From positions 50,027,931 through 50,091,930 of the forward strand of contig OZ035962.1 of the NCBI GenBank assembly GCA_964034945.1: DNA of 64,000 nucleotides. The letters run 5' to 3'. The translations under genes were made by a program, and so were the position numbers. The stretch is from Chrysopilus asiliformis (taxonomy: Eukaryota; Arthropoda; Insecta; Diptera; Rhagionidae). The notes under the pieces were generated by a model, which was not told where the DNA came from, searched no databases, and worked only from the letters and a program-made list of their open reading frames with translations. Below are positions 31,493 to 42,708 of the stretch, one piece after another (within the stretch, counting starts at the first letter, position 1; every line of letters begins with the position of its first letter).

Positions 31493-32792
31493 TCTATATA
31501 TATAAAAATGGATGTATGTATGTATGTATGTGGCTTATAGACTTCTAAGCCGCTGAACCGATTTTGACCAAATTTTCAGGAAAACTTTAGATTAGCACAG
31601 AGGGTGTTTCTGTGAAGTTTGGTGCACCTACCCCTTAAGCTTCCCCCCTCTCCCATACAATCCAAAAAGTTATTTGCAAATTTCTCGAAAACGGTTCACT
31701 TTATTGCAAAACTCCTAGAACAAACAGTGTTTAGAATCCAATTCTACATAAATACTCAATACATGAAAATTCAATTGGAACACCTTTTGAAATTCTTATT
31801 GCAAAATTTCACTCTAATAAAAAATGTTGTATGTTTGTTTCTTTATGACTTTACCTCCTACAACGTTATTATATTGGGTAACCTTCTACTCCAAATGAAA
31901 ATTCAATTGGAACACCTTTTGAAATTCTTATTGCAAAATTTCACTCTAATAAAAAATGTTGTATGTTTGTTTCTTTATGACTTTACCTCCTACAACGTTA
32001 TTATATTGGGTAACCTGCTACTCCAAAAACTCATTAAAAAAAGGAATCTATATATATAGTAATCGATGGGGAAAGGAAGAAGCGAATCTATATGACATGT
32101 TGCCATCAATACTTCGCTGTTCGTCGTTTGAATGTATTTACACTTGCCATGTGTTGCCACTGTTTTGTGTTGCCACTGACGTTTTGCATTGCTATTAATA
32201 AATTTGAATTCCGAAACGTTAAAGAATTAAAGTTTTCTGAGTATTTAAATACAGTATTTTGGGGAAAAAAGCAGTAATGCAGTATTGGAGTCTGAAAAAC
32301 AATATAATACTGCGAAAAACAGTATAGATACCATCGTTATGTATAGCCCTCACCTGCTATCTTCTGCAATTCTAAAGGGATTTGGTGCTTCAATGTATGA
32401 CATGAATGAAAAAGAACGACATTTCCCACAATATTGTCTTTCGCCGTGTGGATAACCACCTTTTACCGTTATTGAATATATTGTAAGTAAACAGTACGAT
32501 TTTGTAATACACCGTTGGGTCACAAAGAAAAATGTCTCTAAAAAAATTTCCCTTTTTTGGGTTAACTATATGCATTTGACTCGAGGCCGAAGGCCGAGTA
32601 AAGAAGAAGGCGAGAGCTGAAATATATTTAAATAATTTTACGTAACATCTCCATACATCAAATTCCAACAATTCAAGTGCGAGGGGCGAGGCCGAGTAGT
32701 TGTGGAGGCCGTAGGCCGACGGGGGCAGGGAGGCCGAAGGCCGACCTGTGGAAGGGGGATGAACCGCGAAGCGGTTCGGGCGCAGCCCCTAG
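31493..32792 (+). mobile_element. Non-autonomous Helitron
   Basis: It starts TCTATATATATAAAAATG after a host A and ends CTAG before a host T, the canonical Helitron borders. The 3' hairpin GAACCGCGAAGCGGTTC lies 11 bp before CTAG. Inside are a TGTA microsatellite, CCGCTGAACCGATTTTGACC and a 132-bp tandem duplication (31763-31894 and 31895-32026). GGCCGAAGGCCGA-type short repeats occupy 32582-32745. No Rep or helicase sequence is present. Confidence 0.92.
31763..32026 (+). repeat. Two 132-bp tandem copies within the Helitron
   Basis: ATGAAAATTCAATTGGAACA to GGGTAACCTTCTACTCCAA is repeated immediately with a single change (CTTCTAC to CTGCTAC), so the duplication is very recent. A longer frame across it is repeat-driven. 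Confidence 0.92.
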
Positions 32793-33197
32793 TGCACAAT
32801 ATTATATGATAGAGCGGGTAAAAAATAAGAAATAATGTGTAATTGAAAGTATCCTTTATTTGTCTTCAGAAAACTAAAATATAAAACGCAATATAATATA
32901 ATAATATTAAGAATAATAAACCAAAATTCTCACCACTTTGTTGAGTTATTTTGAGAAGCTTGCTTATGTTTATGCAGTTATCTATTTTATAAACTTTTTT
33001 TTGCACAGAAATATATATTACTTACTGTACTTATGCTAAGAACATGCAAGATTTCATAGCTTACTAAAACAACAATTTGTTTTGAAAATACATTGCTTAC
33101 TATGAACAGAGAACAAATAATCTAGAGAATAAACTCTTAGAACAAATTTTTAGAGAAAATTTTTCCACTGTGAGATGAAGCAAGAGGATCCGATGTA

Positions 33198-33547
33198 AAG
33201 GGCCAACTATGATAGCCATAAGAACGCATATGTAAATGTCAAATTCCCAACGAATGTTGACATACATAGCAGTCAACATAAAAGCTAATCTTCATTTTAC
33301 CTCAAGTGGAAATTAATATGGCCACAATATTATTAAATTCACACTAAAATTTTAGGTTATGTTCACTATTTACATATGCCAGTTCCATTTGTATCGAATT
33401 ATTCAAGCTTAACGAATGTTTAACGAAGGTTTGAAAGTGGCAACACTTTAACACATGTCTATTGTGGGTAATAACATTGACTTTCTTATTCTGGAAATGA
33501 CATATGCAGCTACATATGCGCTCTTATGTCTATCATAGTTGAGCCTT
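33198..33547. mobile_element. 350-bp TA-flanked MITE
   Basis: The ends AGGGCCAACTATGATAG and CTATCATAGTTGAGCCT are about 35-bp imperfect inverted repeats. TA lies outside each end, and the copy at 42490 has the uninterrupted GATGTAACACGG. TA choice suggests a mariner-type element. Confidence 0.83.
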
Positions 33548-34039
33548 TACGCGGAAAAAATTATCCATTGGATTCCTCCATGACGAAAATGATTAGAAAA
33601 TGTTCTCTCTGCTTCGTGCTCCCTAGTCTAAAAGTAATTAACTTTTAGGCCGTAGCTAGTGAATGATAGGGACATTTTTCCCCCCTTCGAAGGGGAAATT
33701 TGTCAAAAATTTGTTCGGCAGAGTTTTTTTCTATACACCTAATTCTGTTTTTACACGAACTTTTTTTACACGATTTTGATTTAACACGAATTGAAAAAAA
33801 AAATTGATTCTCTTTTTCCACGAGTTGTTTTGATTTAACACGAACCCCAATTCTAAGATTTTTTTTTGCGTATGACTTATTTTTCTCCCAACCCCACCAT
33901 CACTCAGCTTCACAATTCGTCTCGTTACATTTGCAATTTCTATTTGTGGGGAATTCCCCGAATTATGTAACCTCAATTATATAACCTCAATTCGTTTTGC
34001 CTGCGTTTCGAGTTTGGTGCTAAAAGTGACAGGTGCCAA

Positions 34040-34573
34040 ATTAATAAACATAACAAAAGCTATAATTGCCAATGTGGCAATTATTGAAAAACCGTATGGT
34101 GATTTAAGTGAACAACGAACAGTTGTATCAAAATTCCACTTTAAAGATTTTTTTAAATTTATTCCAATCGGATTTTGATGTAGGGGAGTTTTATGTAGAA
34201 TGATATCCTAAATAACTTTTGTTCTTGCACTTTTTCGATAAGATGCATCGTTTTTGAGATATTCACAAAAAACGTTTTCGTTCGTATGGGGGGTACCCCC
34301 CTAATGGACCATTTTTGCCTATTAACGAACTTAGCCTTGCATTTTACGAAAAACGAATCTGTGCAAAATTTCAAGTCTCTAGCTCAATCCGTGCGCCTGC
34401 AATCCGCGCCACAGACGGACGGACGGACGGACATGCTAAATTCAACTTTTTTTTTTATCATTCTAAACACACTGGTGTAATTCATTTTTTTGTGTGATGA
34501 CGGGATCTTGGCGTTACAAACGGTAAGGCAAATCTAATATACCCTTTGGTTTCACCATACGGGTATAATAAAA
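34040..34573 (-). mobile_element. Rep-B copy 3 (DINE/INE-1-like)
   Basis: Full length in reverse: AACATAACAAAAGCTATAAT, the hairpin ATTGCCAATGTGGCAATTAT, GGACGGACGGACGGAC and the end CACCATACGGGTATAATAAA. Confidence 0.88.
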
Positions 34574-34697
34574 TTACATTCGTTCACGTACCAATTTATT
34601 GATTTTGTCGAAAGCTAATAAATAGTAAATTATACATAATTTTCAAATCTTTTTCTTATTAATTACAACTGAAATATATTTCAGTAGCCCGTACACA

Positions 34698-34820
34698 ATG
34701 TCACATAATTCACCTATAACAAAAAAGAAAAGGAAAGCGATTTCTTTAGATATTAAAATTCAAATTTTAGATCGTCTTGCCACTGGACAAGGTGCGAGGT
34801 CTGTTTTGGTAATTTTTTAG
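34698..34820 (+). pseudogene. Tigger transposase N-terminus (CENP-B/psq-type HTH)
   Basis: The 40-residue frame from ATG 34698 reads MSHNSPITKKKRKAISLD, then KIQILDRLATGQGARSV, the opening of CENP-B-type N-terminal helix-turn-helix domains in pogo/Tigger transposases. It ends at a stop after VLVIF. The DDE domain is missing. Confidence 0.72.
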
Positions 34821-35872
34821 GTCCGGAACCATCGTCCGGAACCAATCTTCTATTTTTCCATATATGCAATGTCTTTTTTTACACGAATTTTTTTTACACG
34901 TACTGTTCGGGAACGTATCTATCGTGTAAAAACAGAATTAGGTGTATATTCCTTATTCTATGCTATGAAATTCATTTTTAAATTTCATTTTTAAAGTTGG
35001 CAATTCTGGATTCATTTCACTATGGTATGCAAATAAATTTTAGGCTTATGAAAATAGAGAAAGCATTAGTGTTTTTGGCCCATTTCTTTATACGGGCTTT
35101 TCAAGTAAGGCGCATTCTATGGGATATATTTCTGTGTTTAAACTGCACTGAGAGAACAGAAATCTATATTTTGAGAGCCAATCACTAGTGTCAAATTCGG
35201 ATAATTTCTCTCAGAAATTTTTCAATAGCGCCTAAAGTTCAAGCGAGATAGAAACCATTCATGTTTAGTCTCGCTTTGTTTAATCTTATAATACGTAAAA
35301 AAATATTTATAATATATAAATAACTGTAAAAAGTAAAAAACGCTACCGGGAAATTGGAAAACTTTTGCTCATACTTTGAGTTTGAAGTCTACTCACCAAC
35401 GCATATAAAAAAAAAATTTCACTAGTAATAATCATCCACATTAATATATTGACTTTAAATTTGGTTGAGTTAAAAGAAAACACTTTTAAATAAGTATAAC
35501 ATTTAATGTATTCATAACAAGAGTAGTTTCACGCCTCACTATAAAAATAATGTTTTTACCGAATTTACCGGTAATGAGCTGTAAAATTACCGGTAAAAAA
35601 ATTATGCATTTTCAGCCGATTTACCGGTAAACCGGTTTACCGTTTACCGGTATTGCAATCCCTATCGTATTGTTTGTAAAAATGATTTTCGCAACTACTT
35701 GTCGGGAGAATTTAGATTCCGCCATCTTGAATCGGGAAATTCCATGAAATTTTGCAATTGCGAGATTTCATGAAATTTATCTCTGGGATTTTTTATCGCC
35801 GTCAACTCGAGCTCTGATTGGTCAATAAAAAATCTCTGCAATGAAAAATCCCAAATGAAGACACAGTGTAAG

Positions 35873-37040
35873 GCTCTTCTGTACTGGTTTTGACATTTTC
35901 AATTTTACCAGATGTTTGCTGTTCCAACTGAATCATTTTCTCATAGAGATCCTGTACTAGTGCCACATCGGGAGGGCAAATTTGATTTAACAAATATACG
36001 TGTTCACAGCTATCGGATGAGTCAACAATAAAATCAAATGAGGAGTTTCGGAGACAGCAAAACTCGGGAAATATGAAAAATTCATGCAAAACTTACAAGT
36101 CAACATTCGTGCATTTTTTCAATAAATGACAACTACCCTGATAGAAAAAAATCGCCAGTTCTTGTGTACCCACTACAATCGCATCGCTATTGTTCAGCAT
36201 GTGTGCGTGATGTTTTGATCGTTACTTGGTGCCAATTATTTTCTTCATCAATACTTCTTCTTCTCTAGCCTTGATCTAGCGACAAATGTCGTACGTACAA
36301 ACAAAACACGGAAGAGTACGGAGCGAAGCAAGAGAAAACTTCAATCGATCGCCTATATTCAGTGCAGTTAGTTGTTTGTCATTCTGCTGTTATTTTGATT
36401 TAAAGTATTTTTCCTAATAAATTACTTTAATTCAAAAGAAAAACTCTAGAAAAACATGGGAATGCAGGGGTAATGACTGGAAATCAGTCATTCACTCATG
36501 CGAAGTACGGAAATTTAAATGAGAAAAATTGTTGAAGAATGCCTGCTAAAATTGCCTTATCTTCATCCGTGTTTAGGTACCTCTAATGTTTAGGTACCTC
36601 TATACATTAAATAGCATCATAAATCTCGCTCACAAAACCAGCACGCTAGAACGATAGCGCATGTTTGTTCATCGTTTGAGCGTGAGCGAGATAAAATATG
36701 TAAATGTATCATATTGCTTGTATAGAGCAGGGATGAAAATATTTCTCAATTTTTATATAAACTTAATTCTGATGAGGAATATTTATGTCGAGCAAAATAA
36801 AACTAAATTCTAATGAGGAATATTTATGCCGAGCAGAATAAAACACATTTTAAAAGAGATTTAAATGTCGTGAAAAACTTATACTCGATGATAGTTGAAA
36901 AAATCCTTGAGTTGAAACTCTCTCTTCGAAGAGAAATATTTATATTGAGCAAAATAAAACTCAATAAAAAACAAAAACTTATACTCGATGTATCGTTTCT
37001 CGCTTTGTTTGATAAGTGGTCTTTTTAATGTTAAGTTGCT
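35873..37040. other. Spacer with short tandem repeats
   Basis: No convincing gene. Around 36768-36842 a unit of about 42 bp (GATGAGGAATATTTATGTCG...AAATAAAACTA) occurs twice with partial third copies to 36970. Weak frames on both strands lack similarity to anything recognised. Confidence 0.45.
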
Positions 37041-37044
37041 TTTT

Positions 37045-37597
37045 TATACCCGTATGGTGAAACCAAAGGGTATATTAACTTTGCCTTACCGTTTGTAACG
37101 CCAAGATCTCGTCATCGCACACAAAAATGAATTACACCAGTGTGTTTAGAATGATGAAAATAATTAATTTCTGCATGTCCGTCCGTCTGTCCGTCCGTCT
37201 GTCTGTCCGTCTGTCCGTCTGTGGCGCGGATTGCGGGCGCACGGATTGAGCTAGAGACTTGAAATTTTGCGCAGATTCGTTTTTCGTAAAATGCGAGGCT
37301 AAGTTCGTTAATGGGCAAAAATGGTCCATTAGGGGGGGTACCCCCCATACGAACGAAAACGTTTTTTGCGAATATCTCAAAAACGGTGCATCTTATCAAA
37401 AAAGTGCAAGAACAAAAGTTATTTAGGATATGATTCTACATAAAACTCCCATACATCAAAATCTGATTGGAATAAATTTTAAAAAAATCTTATTGGAAAA
37501 TTTGAATTCAAATGAAATTTTGATACGCCGCTCAATTAAATCACCATACGGGTTTTCAATAATTGCCAGATTGGCAATTATAGCTTTTGTTATGTTT
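37045..37597 (+). mobile_element. Rep-B copy 4 (DINE/INE-1-like)
   Basis: TATACCCGTATGGTGAAACC to TTTTGTTATGTTT, with the GTCCGTCTGT microsatellite (37177-37220), GGGGGGGTACCCCCC and the ATTGCCAGATTGGCAATTAT hairpin. Confidence 0.9.
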
Positions 37598-37714
37598 ATT
37601 TACTTTTTTTTAATTTTTAAGTAACATTATCATTTTCGATTAGTTGCTATTTTTGTTATTCTTGAAGAGAGATGAATTTATTTGTTTTAAGTACGTATGT
37701 ACCTGAATTTGTTT

Positions 37715-38260
37715 TTATACCCGTATGATGAAACCAAAGGGTATACTAACTTTGCCTTACCGTTTGTAACGCCAAGATCCCGTCATCACACACAAAAATG
37801 AATTACACCCGTGTGTTTAGAATGATGAAAATAATGAATTTTTGCATGTCCGTCCGTCCGTCCGTCTGTCCGTCTGTGGCGCGGATTGCGGGCGCACGGA
37901 TTGAGCTAGAGACTTGAAATTTTGCACAGTTCCGTTTCTCGTAAAATGCAAGGCTAAGTTCGTTAATGGGCAAAAATAGACCGTTAGGGGGGGTACCCCC
38001 CATACGAACGAAAACGTTTTTTGCGAATATCTCAAAAACGATGCATCTTATCAAAAAAGTGCAAGAACAAAAGTTATTTAGGATATGATTCTACATAAAA
38101 CTCCCATACATCAAAATCCGATTAGAATAAGTTTTAAAAAATCTTATTGGAAAGTTTGACTTCATAGTGGAATTTTGATAAAACTGTTCGCCATTCACTT
38201 AAATCACCATACGGGTTTTCAATAATTGCCAGATTGGCAATTATAGCTTTTGTTAAGTTT
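37715..38260 (+). mobile_element. Rep-B copy 5 (DINE/INE-1-like)
   Basis: As copy 4, beginning TATACCCGTATGATGAAACC and ending TTTTGTTAAGTTTTTTT. It lies only 120 bp from copy 4 in the same orientation. Confidence 0.9.
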
Positions 38261-38284
38261 TTTTTTGAATAACTGAGTTTTGTT

Positions 38285-38610
38285 TTGTTTTTCGGGCTAA
38301 AGTTCAGTTTAGCGACAATGACGCTAGAGATTTTTCGTGTATATGGAGGGGTAGATAGAAGCATCCCCTATCCAAAATGGGTATTTTTAGCCGTCGCTCG
38401 CCCCCCCCCCTTGCCCCCTTCAGGGGTCCCTAAACTTTGTATGAAACTTTTTTCTGGGGGGCGGTAGGGGGGTGTATGGTACCTCAAATGAAAGGGAATG
38501 AAGAGTTCATTCCAAAATATATATAGCATGATTGGGTTTTCCCCCTCACCCTTCGATTTATACCCCATCGAAAAAAAAGTGGAATTTTCCAACAAAACTA
38601 CTTTTACTAG
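38285..38610 (+). repeat. Rep-F copy 1 (no Rep-B insertion)
   Basis: From AAAGTTCAGTTTAGCGACAA to ATTTATACCCCATCGAAAA. It matches 41640-42740 inverted, but without Rep-B copy 6 and Rep-X copy 2, so it supplies their empty sites (ATTCCAAAATATATATAGCA and GCGACAATGACGC). CCCCCCCCCTTGCCCCC makes a C-run. Confidence 0.87.
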
Positions 38611-38614
38611 CACA

Positions 38615-38725
38615 ATTTCGGTTCGCAAACCTTATAAAAGTGATTTGAAATGACTGCTGACGCAGTTTTAATTACTAAATTTCATTTTAAAATTTTCATA
38701 TAACCTCACTTTTCTGACGAAAAAA
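38615..38725. repeat. Rep-H fragment
   Basis: CAAACCTTATAAAAGTGATT to CATATAACCTCACTTTTCTGACG matches 24660-24780 (inverted), including GCAGTCATTTCAAA/TTTGAAATGACTGC. Confidence 0.7.
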
Positions 38726-38727
38726 CA

Positions 38728-38838
38728 AGGGGTATATCTCGTAGAGATGGCCAGAAGACGTGGATCCGCCTACAACGATCGCCAATAGATATTTAAGTAA
38801 GAAATTTTAGTGAAAAGGAAACTAAAGAAACAATTTGA
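38728..38838 (-). mobile_element. Rep-C 3'-end fragment
   Basis: GGGGTATATCTCGTAGAGATGG to AAGGAAACTAAAGAAACAA is the Rep-C tail region, inverted. The remainder is absent. Confidence 0.75.
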
Positions 38839-39389
38839 TTGACCGTAATGTTACATTTACACCTGTCCTACACGTTCAATATTTTTGCTTCAATATATTG
38901 AAGGGTATTCAAAATCGTATGGATCGCTTTAAGATTTTTGCTTCAATATAGTCCTTACACGTTCAATATATTGAACACAACCAAAATATTGTTCAATATA
39001 TTGAACGTATAAGGTGCCCATTACGGGATGTGCCTTTCCGTTTGCTGAATTTTTGCATCTTGTACCTAAAAATCAAATTTCACTTGCAACACAACGAACA
39101 AATGTTTAATTCTAAAATGTTATAGGGCATTTTCATAAATATATACACCCAACTCTTTTTTTACACGGTCTTTTTTTACACGATTTTGAAATAACACGGT
39201 CCACAAAAAGAAAAAAAAAATTTTTCCACGAATTTTTTGTTCTAACACGAAGTCTAAAGAAAATTTTTTTACATGTAGTTACAAAAATAAAATATAATTG
39301 GGGAAATTTTTATAGTCGATTTTATATTTGTCTATTTAAAATTGCATTAAGCACATTATTGAGTTATTGGGCGCATTCAGTAAACGTTA

Positions 39390-39514
39390 ATAATGAACCA
39401 TACTCTTCATTGGATTCAAACTCGTCAGATGTGTTAGACATCTCTAGTAATGGAAGCGATTTTTGTCAAGTCAGTAATAAACGTTCACGCTTAATATCAA
39501 GTAGCGATGAATAA
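39390..39514 (+). pseudogene. Possible Tigger transposase C-terminal tail
   Basis: The frame ending at TAA 39512-39514 reads NEPYSSLDSNSSDVLDISSN and ends in RSRLISSSDE. Serine- and aspartate-rich tails of this kind close many Tigger transposases. Everything upstream is gone; similarity is by composition only. Confidence 0.45.
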
Positions 39515-39562
39515 TTTAAATAATATTTTTATTTCTATTCTAATTTGGTTTTTTTATAATTA

Positions 39563-39807
39563 AGGCGTTAAAAGCTAGAGTGGACCAAGCCACATAATCG
39601 AGTTTTTAAAGCTTTTCCACTTTTGTACTATTATTCACTGTAAATTTTTGGAAAAAAAAATTTCTGTGGACTTTATTACTCAATGTTGAAATGTTCTTTT
39701 GTGCAACCTAACATTTTTATCTAAAAACTCACTCGCAATAGTGATTCAAACACAAAAAAATTCACGATTTCGACATGTGGGTTGGTCCACTCTAGCTTTT
39801 AACGCCT
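39563..39807. mobile_element. 245-bp MITE nested in Tigger relic
   Basis: The ends AGGCGTTAAAAGCTAGAGTG and its inverse match for about 25 bp (continuing GACCAA/TTGGTC). They are preceded by AATTA on the left and followed by CAATTA on the right. AT-rich interior without coding. Confidence 0.85.
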
Positions 39808-40528
39808 CAATTATGGACTAATGATTCTCTTTCTTAATGATATTTTTTTTAATAATAAAAATTATATGAATTATATTTTGTTTTTGTTACTTATTTTATA
39901 ATTTTTCAATAAAAATTAATATTAGTTATATTTTGTTTTTCTTTATAATTTATCATATTTTTTTTTGCACGATTTTTAGGACAACATAGCTTTTTTTTCA
40001 TCTTACACGGTTTTTTAAAGCTGTGGAACACATCCTCAATTTTAATATGTGCTGCATATTTTTTTTTACACGGTTTTTTTTACACCATTTTCGTTGGAAC
40101 GTATCTACCGTGTAAAAAAAGAGTTGGGTGTACTCGGAAGTCGCGCAAATTGCACAAAACATTTTCTTCCATCTCCCCGTAAGACTTAGTTGTTCAGTAA
40201 TTTGCGAAAGTAAGCTAACTAAACGAATAACATATAACTGGGTTTATTATTATCAAAATCTTTTGTGTTATTTGCAGAACTTGCATTCATGAAAACGCCC
40301 ATAGATGAAAAACAAATAAAAATCAAAATAAAATAAAATTACACGATAAAAACAACAAAGCAATTTCAATTTACAGCAACTAAAATCTTAAACACAATCC
40401 GCCTGCTCACACAACTCGTATACAGAAATTAAAGGAAACACTGGGCAATCAAGAGAAACAATCAAGTAAAATGAATTTCCAGAACCAGAACAACCCATAT
40501 AGAGAAGAGAAAAAATCAAGAGTCAAGG

Positions 40529-41021
40529 AGGGAATAAACGCTCACGCATGCCCTACAATATTTCATGTTGTCACGCCAATTTGAGCGTGTGTAGTGCTAA
40601 CGGACAACAAAAACTCGTGTTGGCGATCATGATCGCCAAATATCAAACTATCTTTGATTTTTGTGGGCGTGGCTTAGGTTGGCCAACATGATCGCAGATG
40701 TATTGCTGTGATGTAGGACATTCGTTCATTCTTGTGAAATTTTTGAACGAGGAACATCTGTTGAAGGGAAAAAGTGAATTCAAGAAAAAAATTAGAAGAG
40801 CAATAAAATAATAAAAATGGCTTCTTTGAAAGACAAAACATTTTGGGAAGAATTTTCCGAAATGCTTCATCCTCATTTTGCTAATTCCAAATTCTCTATC
40901 ACCTTATCTCCTTAAAAAGTTGGTAACGAATGAAGACTGACAACATGATCGATACGTGTGTAGCAAAACCAACTTTTGGAGTGACAGCATGTTGTAGGGC
41001 ATGCGTGAGCGTTTATTCCCT
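40529..41021. mobile_element. 493-bp TIR element, Rep-Y
   Basis: The ends AGGGAATAAACGCTCACGCA and its inverse continue through TGCCCTACAA for about 30 bp perfectly, then about 20 bp loosely. The interior has ATGATCGCCAAA/TTGGCGATCAT-type repeats at 40622-40690. No transposase was recognised. Confidence 0.85.
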
Positions 41022-41092
41022 GCTTAAAAGCTTTCACTCAACCTTAACGTCGTGTTCTCTTTCCTGTGCCTCTTCCAAATATTAAATACCAC

Positions 41093-41384
41093 AAAGAAAA
41101 CATAAAAAGAGTATAAATGTGAAATCTGTACTGCAAGCAGCAAACACAGCATAACAGCGGCAGTGAAAATTTAGATTTTAATTCTTAATAAGATTATTGA
41201 ACATAGTTTAACATAACAAAAAACCAATGCTTTAATGTAGGCCGGATCTTATAACACAGTTTCTATTCGGATGTCACCACAAACTATCGAGTATCATCGA
41301 TTGCAAATTTGTTATCATGGCAGCAAGCCGATTTTCTAATTTGTACCCCCATAACCAAAATCCAAGACGTATCCACGTCAAAAC
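41093..41384 (-). mobile_element. Rep-C 5'-end fragment
   Basis: From AAAGAAAACATAAAAAGAGT to GACGTATCCACGTCAAAA, matching the first about 290 bp of Rep-C, inverted. Confidence 0.83.
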
Positions 41385-41707
41385 AACTTGAGCTACAAAT
41401 CAATTTTACTTATGAGCCAAGGGTCCGCGGTAGCGACCCCTCAGAGGGGACAAACTTTTCAGCCACACCCCGTTTTTTTCCTACCCACCCGCCTCGTTTT
41501 TGTTGATTTTTTCAGCGAAAACTCGCCTCACACTTTTTGATGTAGTTTGAAAACGGGTTGAGATATTTCTATAATTCTTTGCATTTTATTGGAGTATAAG
41601 GTTTTTGGTAAAAACAATCGTCTTTCCCCTCATTTCACGAATTCCACTTTTTTCAGTGGGATATAAATCGAAGGGTTAGGGGGGAATATTATCATGCTAT
41701 ATATTTA

Positions 41708-41816
41708 TACCCGTACGGTGAAACCAAAGGGTATATTAACTTTGCCTTACCGGTTGTAACGCCAAGATCCCGTCATCACACACAAAAATGAATTACACCA
41801 GTGTGTTTAGTCCGTC

Positions 41817-41879
<63 letters not shown>

Positions 41880-42233
41880 CTGTGGCGCGGATTGCGGGCG
41901 CACGGATTGAGCTACAGACTTGAAATTTTGCGCAGATTCGTTTTTCGTAAAATGCGACGCTAAGTTCGTTAATGGCCAAAAATGGACCATTAGGGGGGGT
42001 ACCACCCATACGAACGAAAACGTTTTTTGCGAATATCTCAAAAACGGTACATCTTATCAAAAAAGTTCAAGAACAAAAGTTATTTTGAATATTATTCTAC
42101 ATAAATCTCTCATATATCAAAATCCGACTCCAAAGTGGAATTTTGGTATAACTGTTCGAATTTTGATACGAATATCACCATACGGGTCTCCAATGATTGC
42201 CAGATTGGCAATTATAGCTTTTGTTATGTTTTT
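41708..42233 (+). mobile_element. Rep-B copy 6 (DINE/INE-1-like), with empty site known
   Basis: TATACCCGTACGGTGAAACC to TTTTGTTATGTTTT. It inserted into ATATATATTTTGGAATG (complement intact near 38510) with no clear duplication beyond T residues, as expected for Helentron-type insertion between two Ts. The GTCTGTCTGT run spans 41812-41880. Confidence 0.92.
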
Positions 42234-42435
42234 GGAATGTACTCTTCAATACCTTTCATTTGAGATTCCACACACCTCCTACCACCCCCCGGAAAAAAGT
42301 TTCATACAAAGTTTAGGCACCCCTGGAGGGGTCAAGAGGGGCGAGCGACGGCTAAAAATACCCATTTTGGATAGGGAATGCTTCTCTCTACCCCTCCCTA
42401 TACACGAAAAATCTCTAGCGTCATTGTCGCTAAAC

Positions 42436-42708
42436 CAGAGAACAAATAATCTAGAGAATAAACTCTTAAAACAAATTTTTATCCGATGTAACACGGAAAA
42501 AATTATCCATTCGATTCCTCCATCTCATTGAATAGATACGACGAAAATGATTAGAAAATGTTCTCTCTGCTTCGTGCTCCCTAGTCTAAAAGTAATTAAC
42601 TTTTAGGCCGTAGCTAGTGAATGATAGGGACATTTTTCCCCCCTTCGAAGGGGAAATTTGTCAAAAATTTGTTCGGCAGAGTTTTTTCTATATATTCCTT
42701 ATTCTATG
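42436..42708 (+). mobile_element. Rep-X copy 2, 273 bp, 7-bp TSD
   Basis: CAGAGAACAAATAATCTAGA to TTCCTTATTCTATG, flanked by exact GCTAAAC (42429-42435 and 42709-42715). The site is uninterrupted in Rep-F copy 1. The interior includes CCCCCCTTCGAAGGGG. Confidence 0.92.

Larger units (their letters stand above)
33736..34944 (-). mobile_element. Tigger/pogo-like relic, Rep-G copy 1
   Basis: Ends CACCTAATTCTGTTTTTACACG with the inverse at right, flanked by TA (33734-33735 and 34945-34946). TTTTTACACG motifs repeat in both end regions. The interior holds a CENP-B-type helix-turn-helix start (34698-34820) and Rep-B copy 3. Strand is not certain. Element 39146-40130 has related ends. Confidence 0.86.
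33107..34962 (+). mobile_element. Rep-X copy 1, 7-bp TSD element, twice interrupted
   Basis: It begins CAGAGAACAAATAATC and ends TTCCTTATTCTATG, with exact 7-bp repeats CTATGAA (33100-33106 and 34963-34969). Its body matches 42436-42708. A TA-flanked MITE (33198-33547) and a Tigger relic (33736-34944) are inserted in it. Confidence 0.88.
30878..35664. mobile_element. 4.8-kb hAT-like element with TTACCGGTAA subterminal motifs
   Basis: Ends TAGGGATTGC and GCAATCCCTA are flanked by the exact 8-bp repeat TCGTATTG (30870-30877 and 35665-35672). TTACCGGTAA-type motifs occur many times near both ends (30900-31020 and 31320-31440, 35555-35650). No transposase frame was found. Much of its length comes from later insertions: a Helitron, and a 7-bp-TSD element that holds a TA-flanked MITE and a Tigger relic. 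Confidence 0.93.
30696..35868 (+). mobile_element. Rep-D copy 5, split by a 4.8-kb hAT-like element
   Basis: The left part is 30696-30877 and the right part 35673-35868, flanked by TAA (30693-30695 and 35869-35871). Both parts match Rep-D around CTTTTTGTATCGTATTG and TTTGTAAAAAT, with a small deletion near 30774. Confidence 0.92.
39146..40130 (+). mobile_element. Tigger-like relic, Rep-G copy 2
   Basis: The ends CACCCAACTCTTTTTTTACACGG and its right-hand inverse are flanked by TA (39144-39145 and 40131-40132). It shares GGAACGTATCTACCGTGTAAAA with copy 1. The interior retains a C-terminal coding tail and a palindromic insertion. Confidence 0.87.

Noticed and set aside
32047..32080. Second Helitron start (TCTATATATATAGTAATCG) inside the first
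   Set aside because: Only the short AT-rich start matches; no matching second end was found, so it may be chance.
37112..37399. Recurring 60-95-residue frames (…NGPFLPINELSLAFYEKRICAKF…) at seven places
   Set aside because: They recur because Rep-B is repeated. They lack consistent starts, shift frame between copies and sit on both strands.
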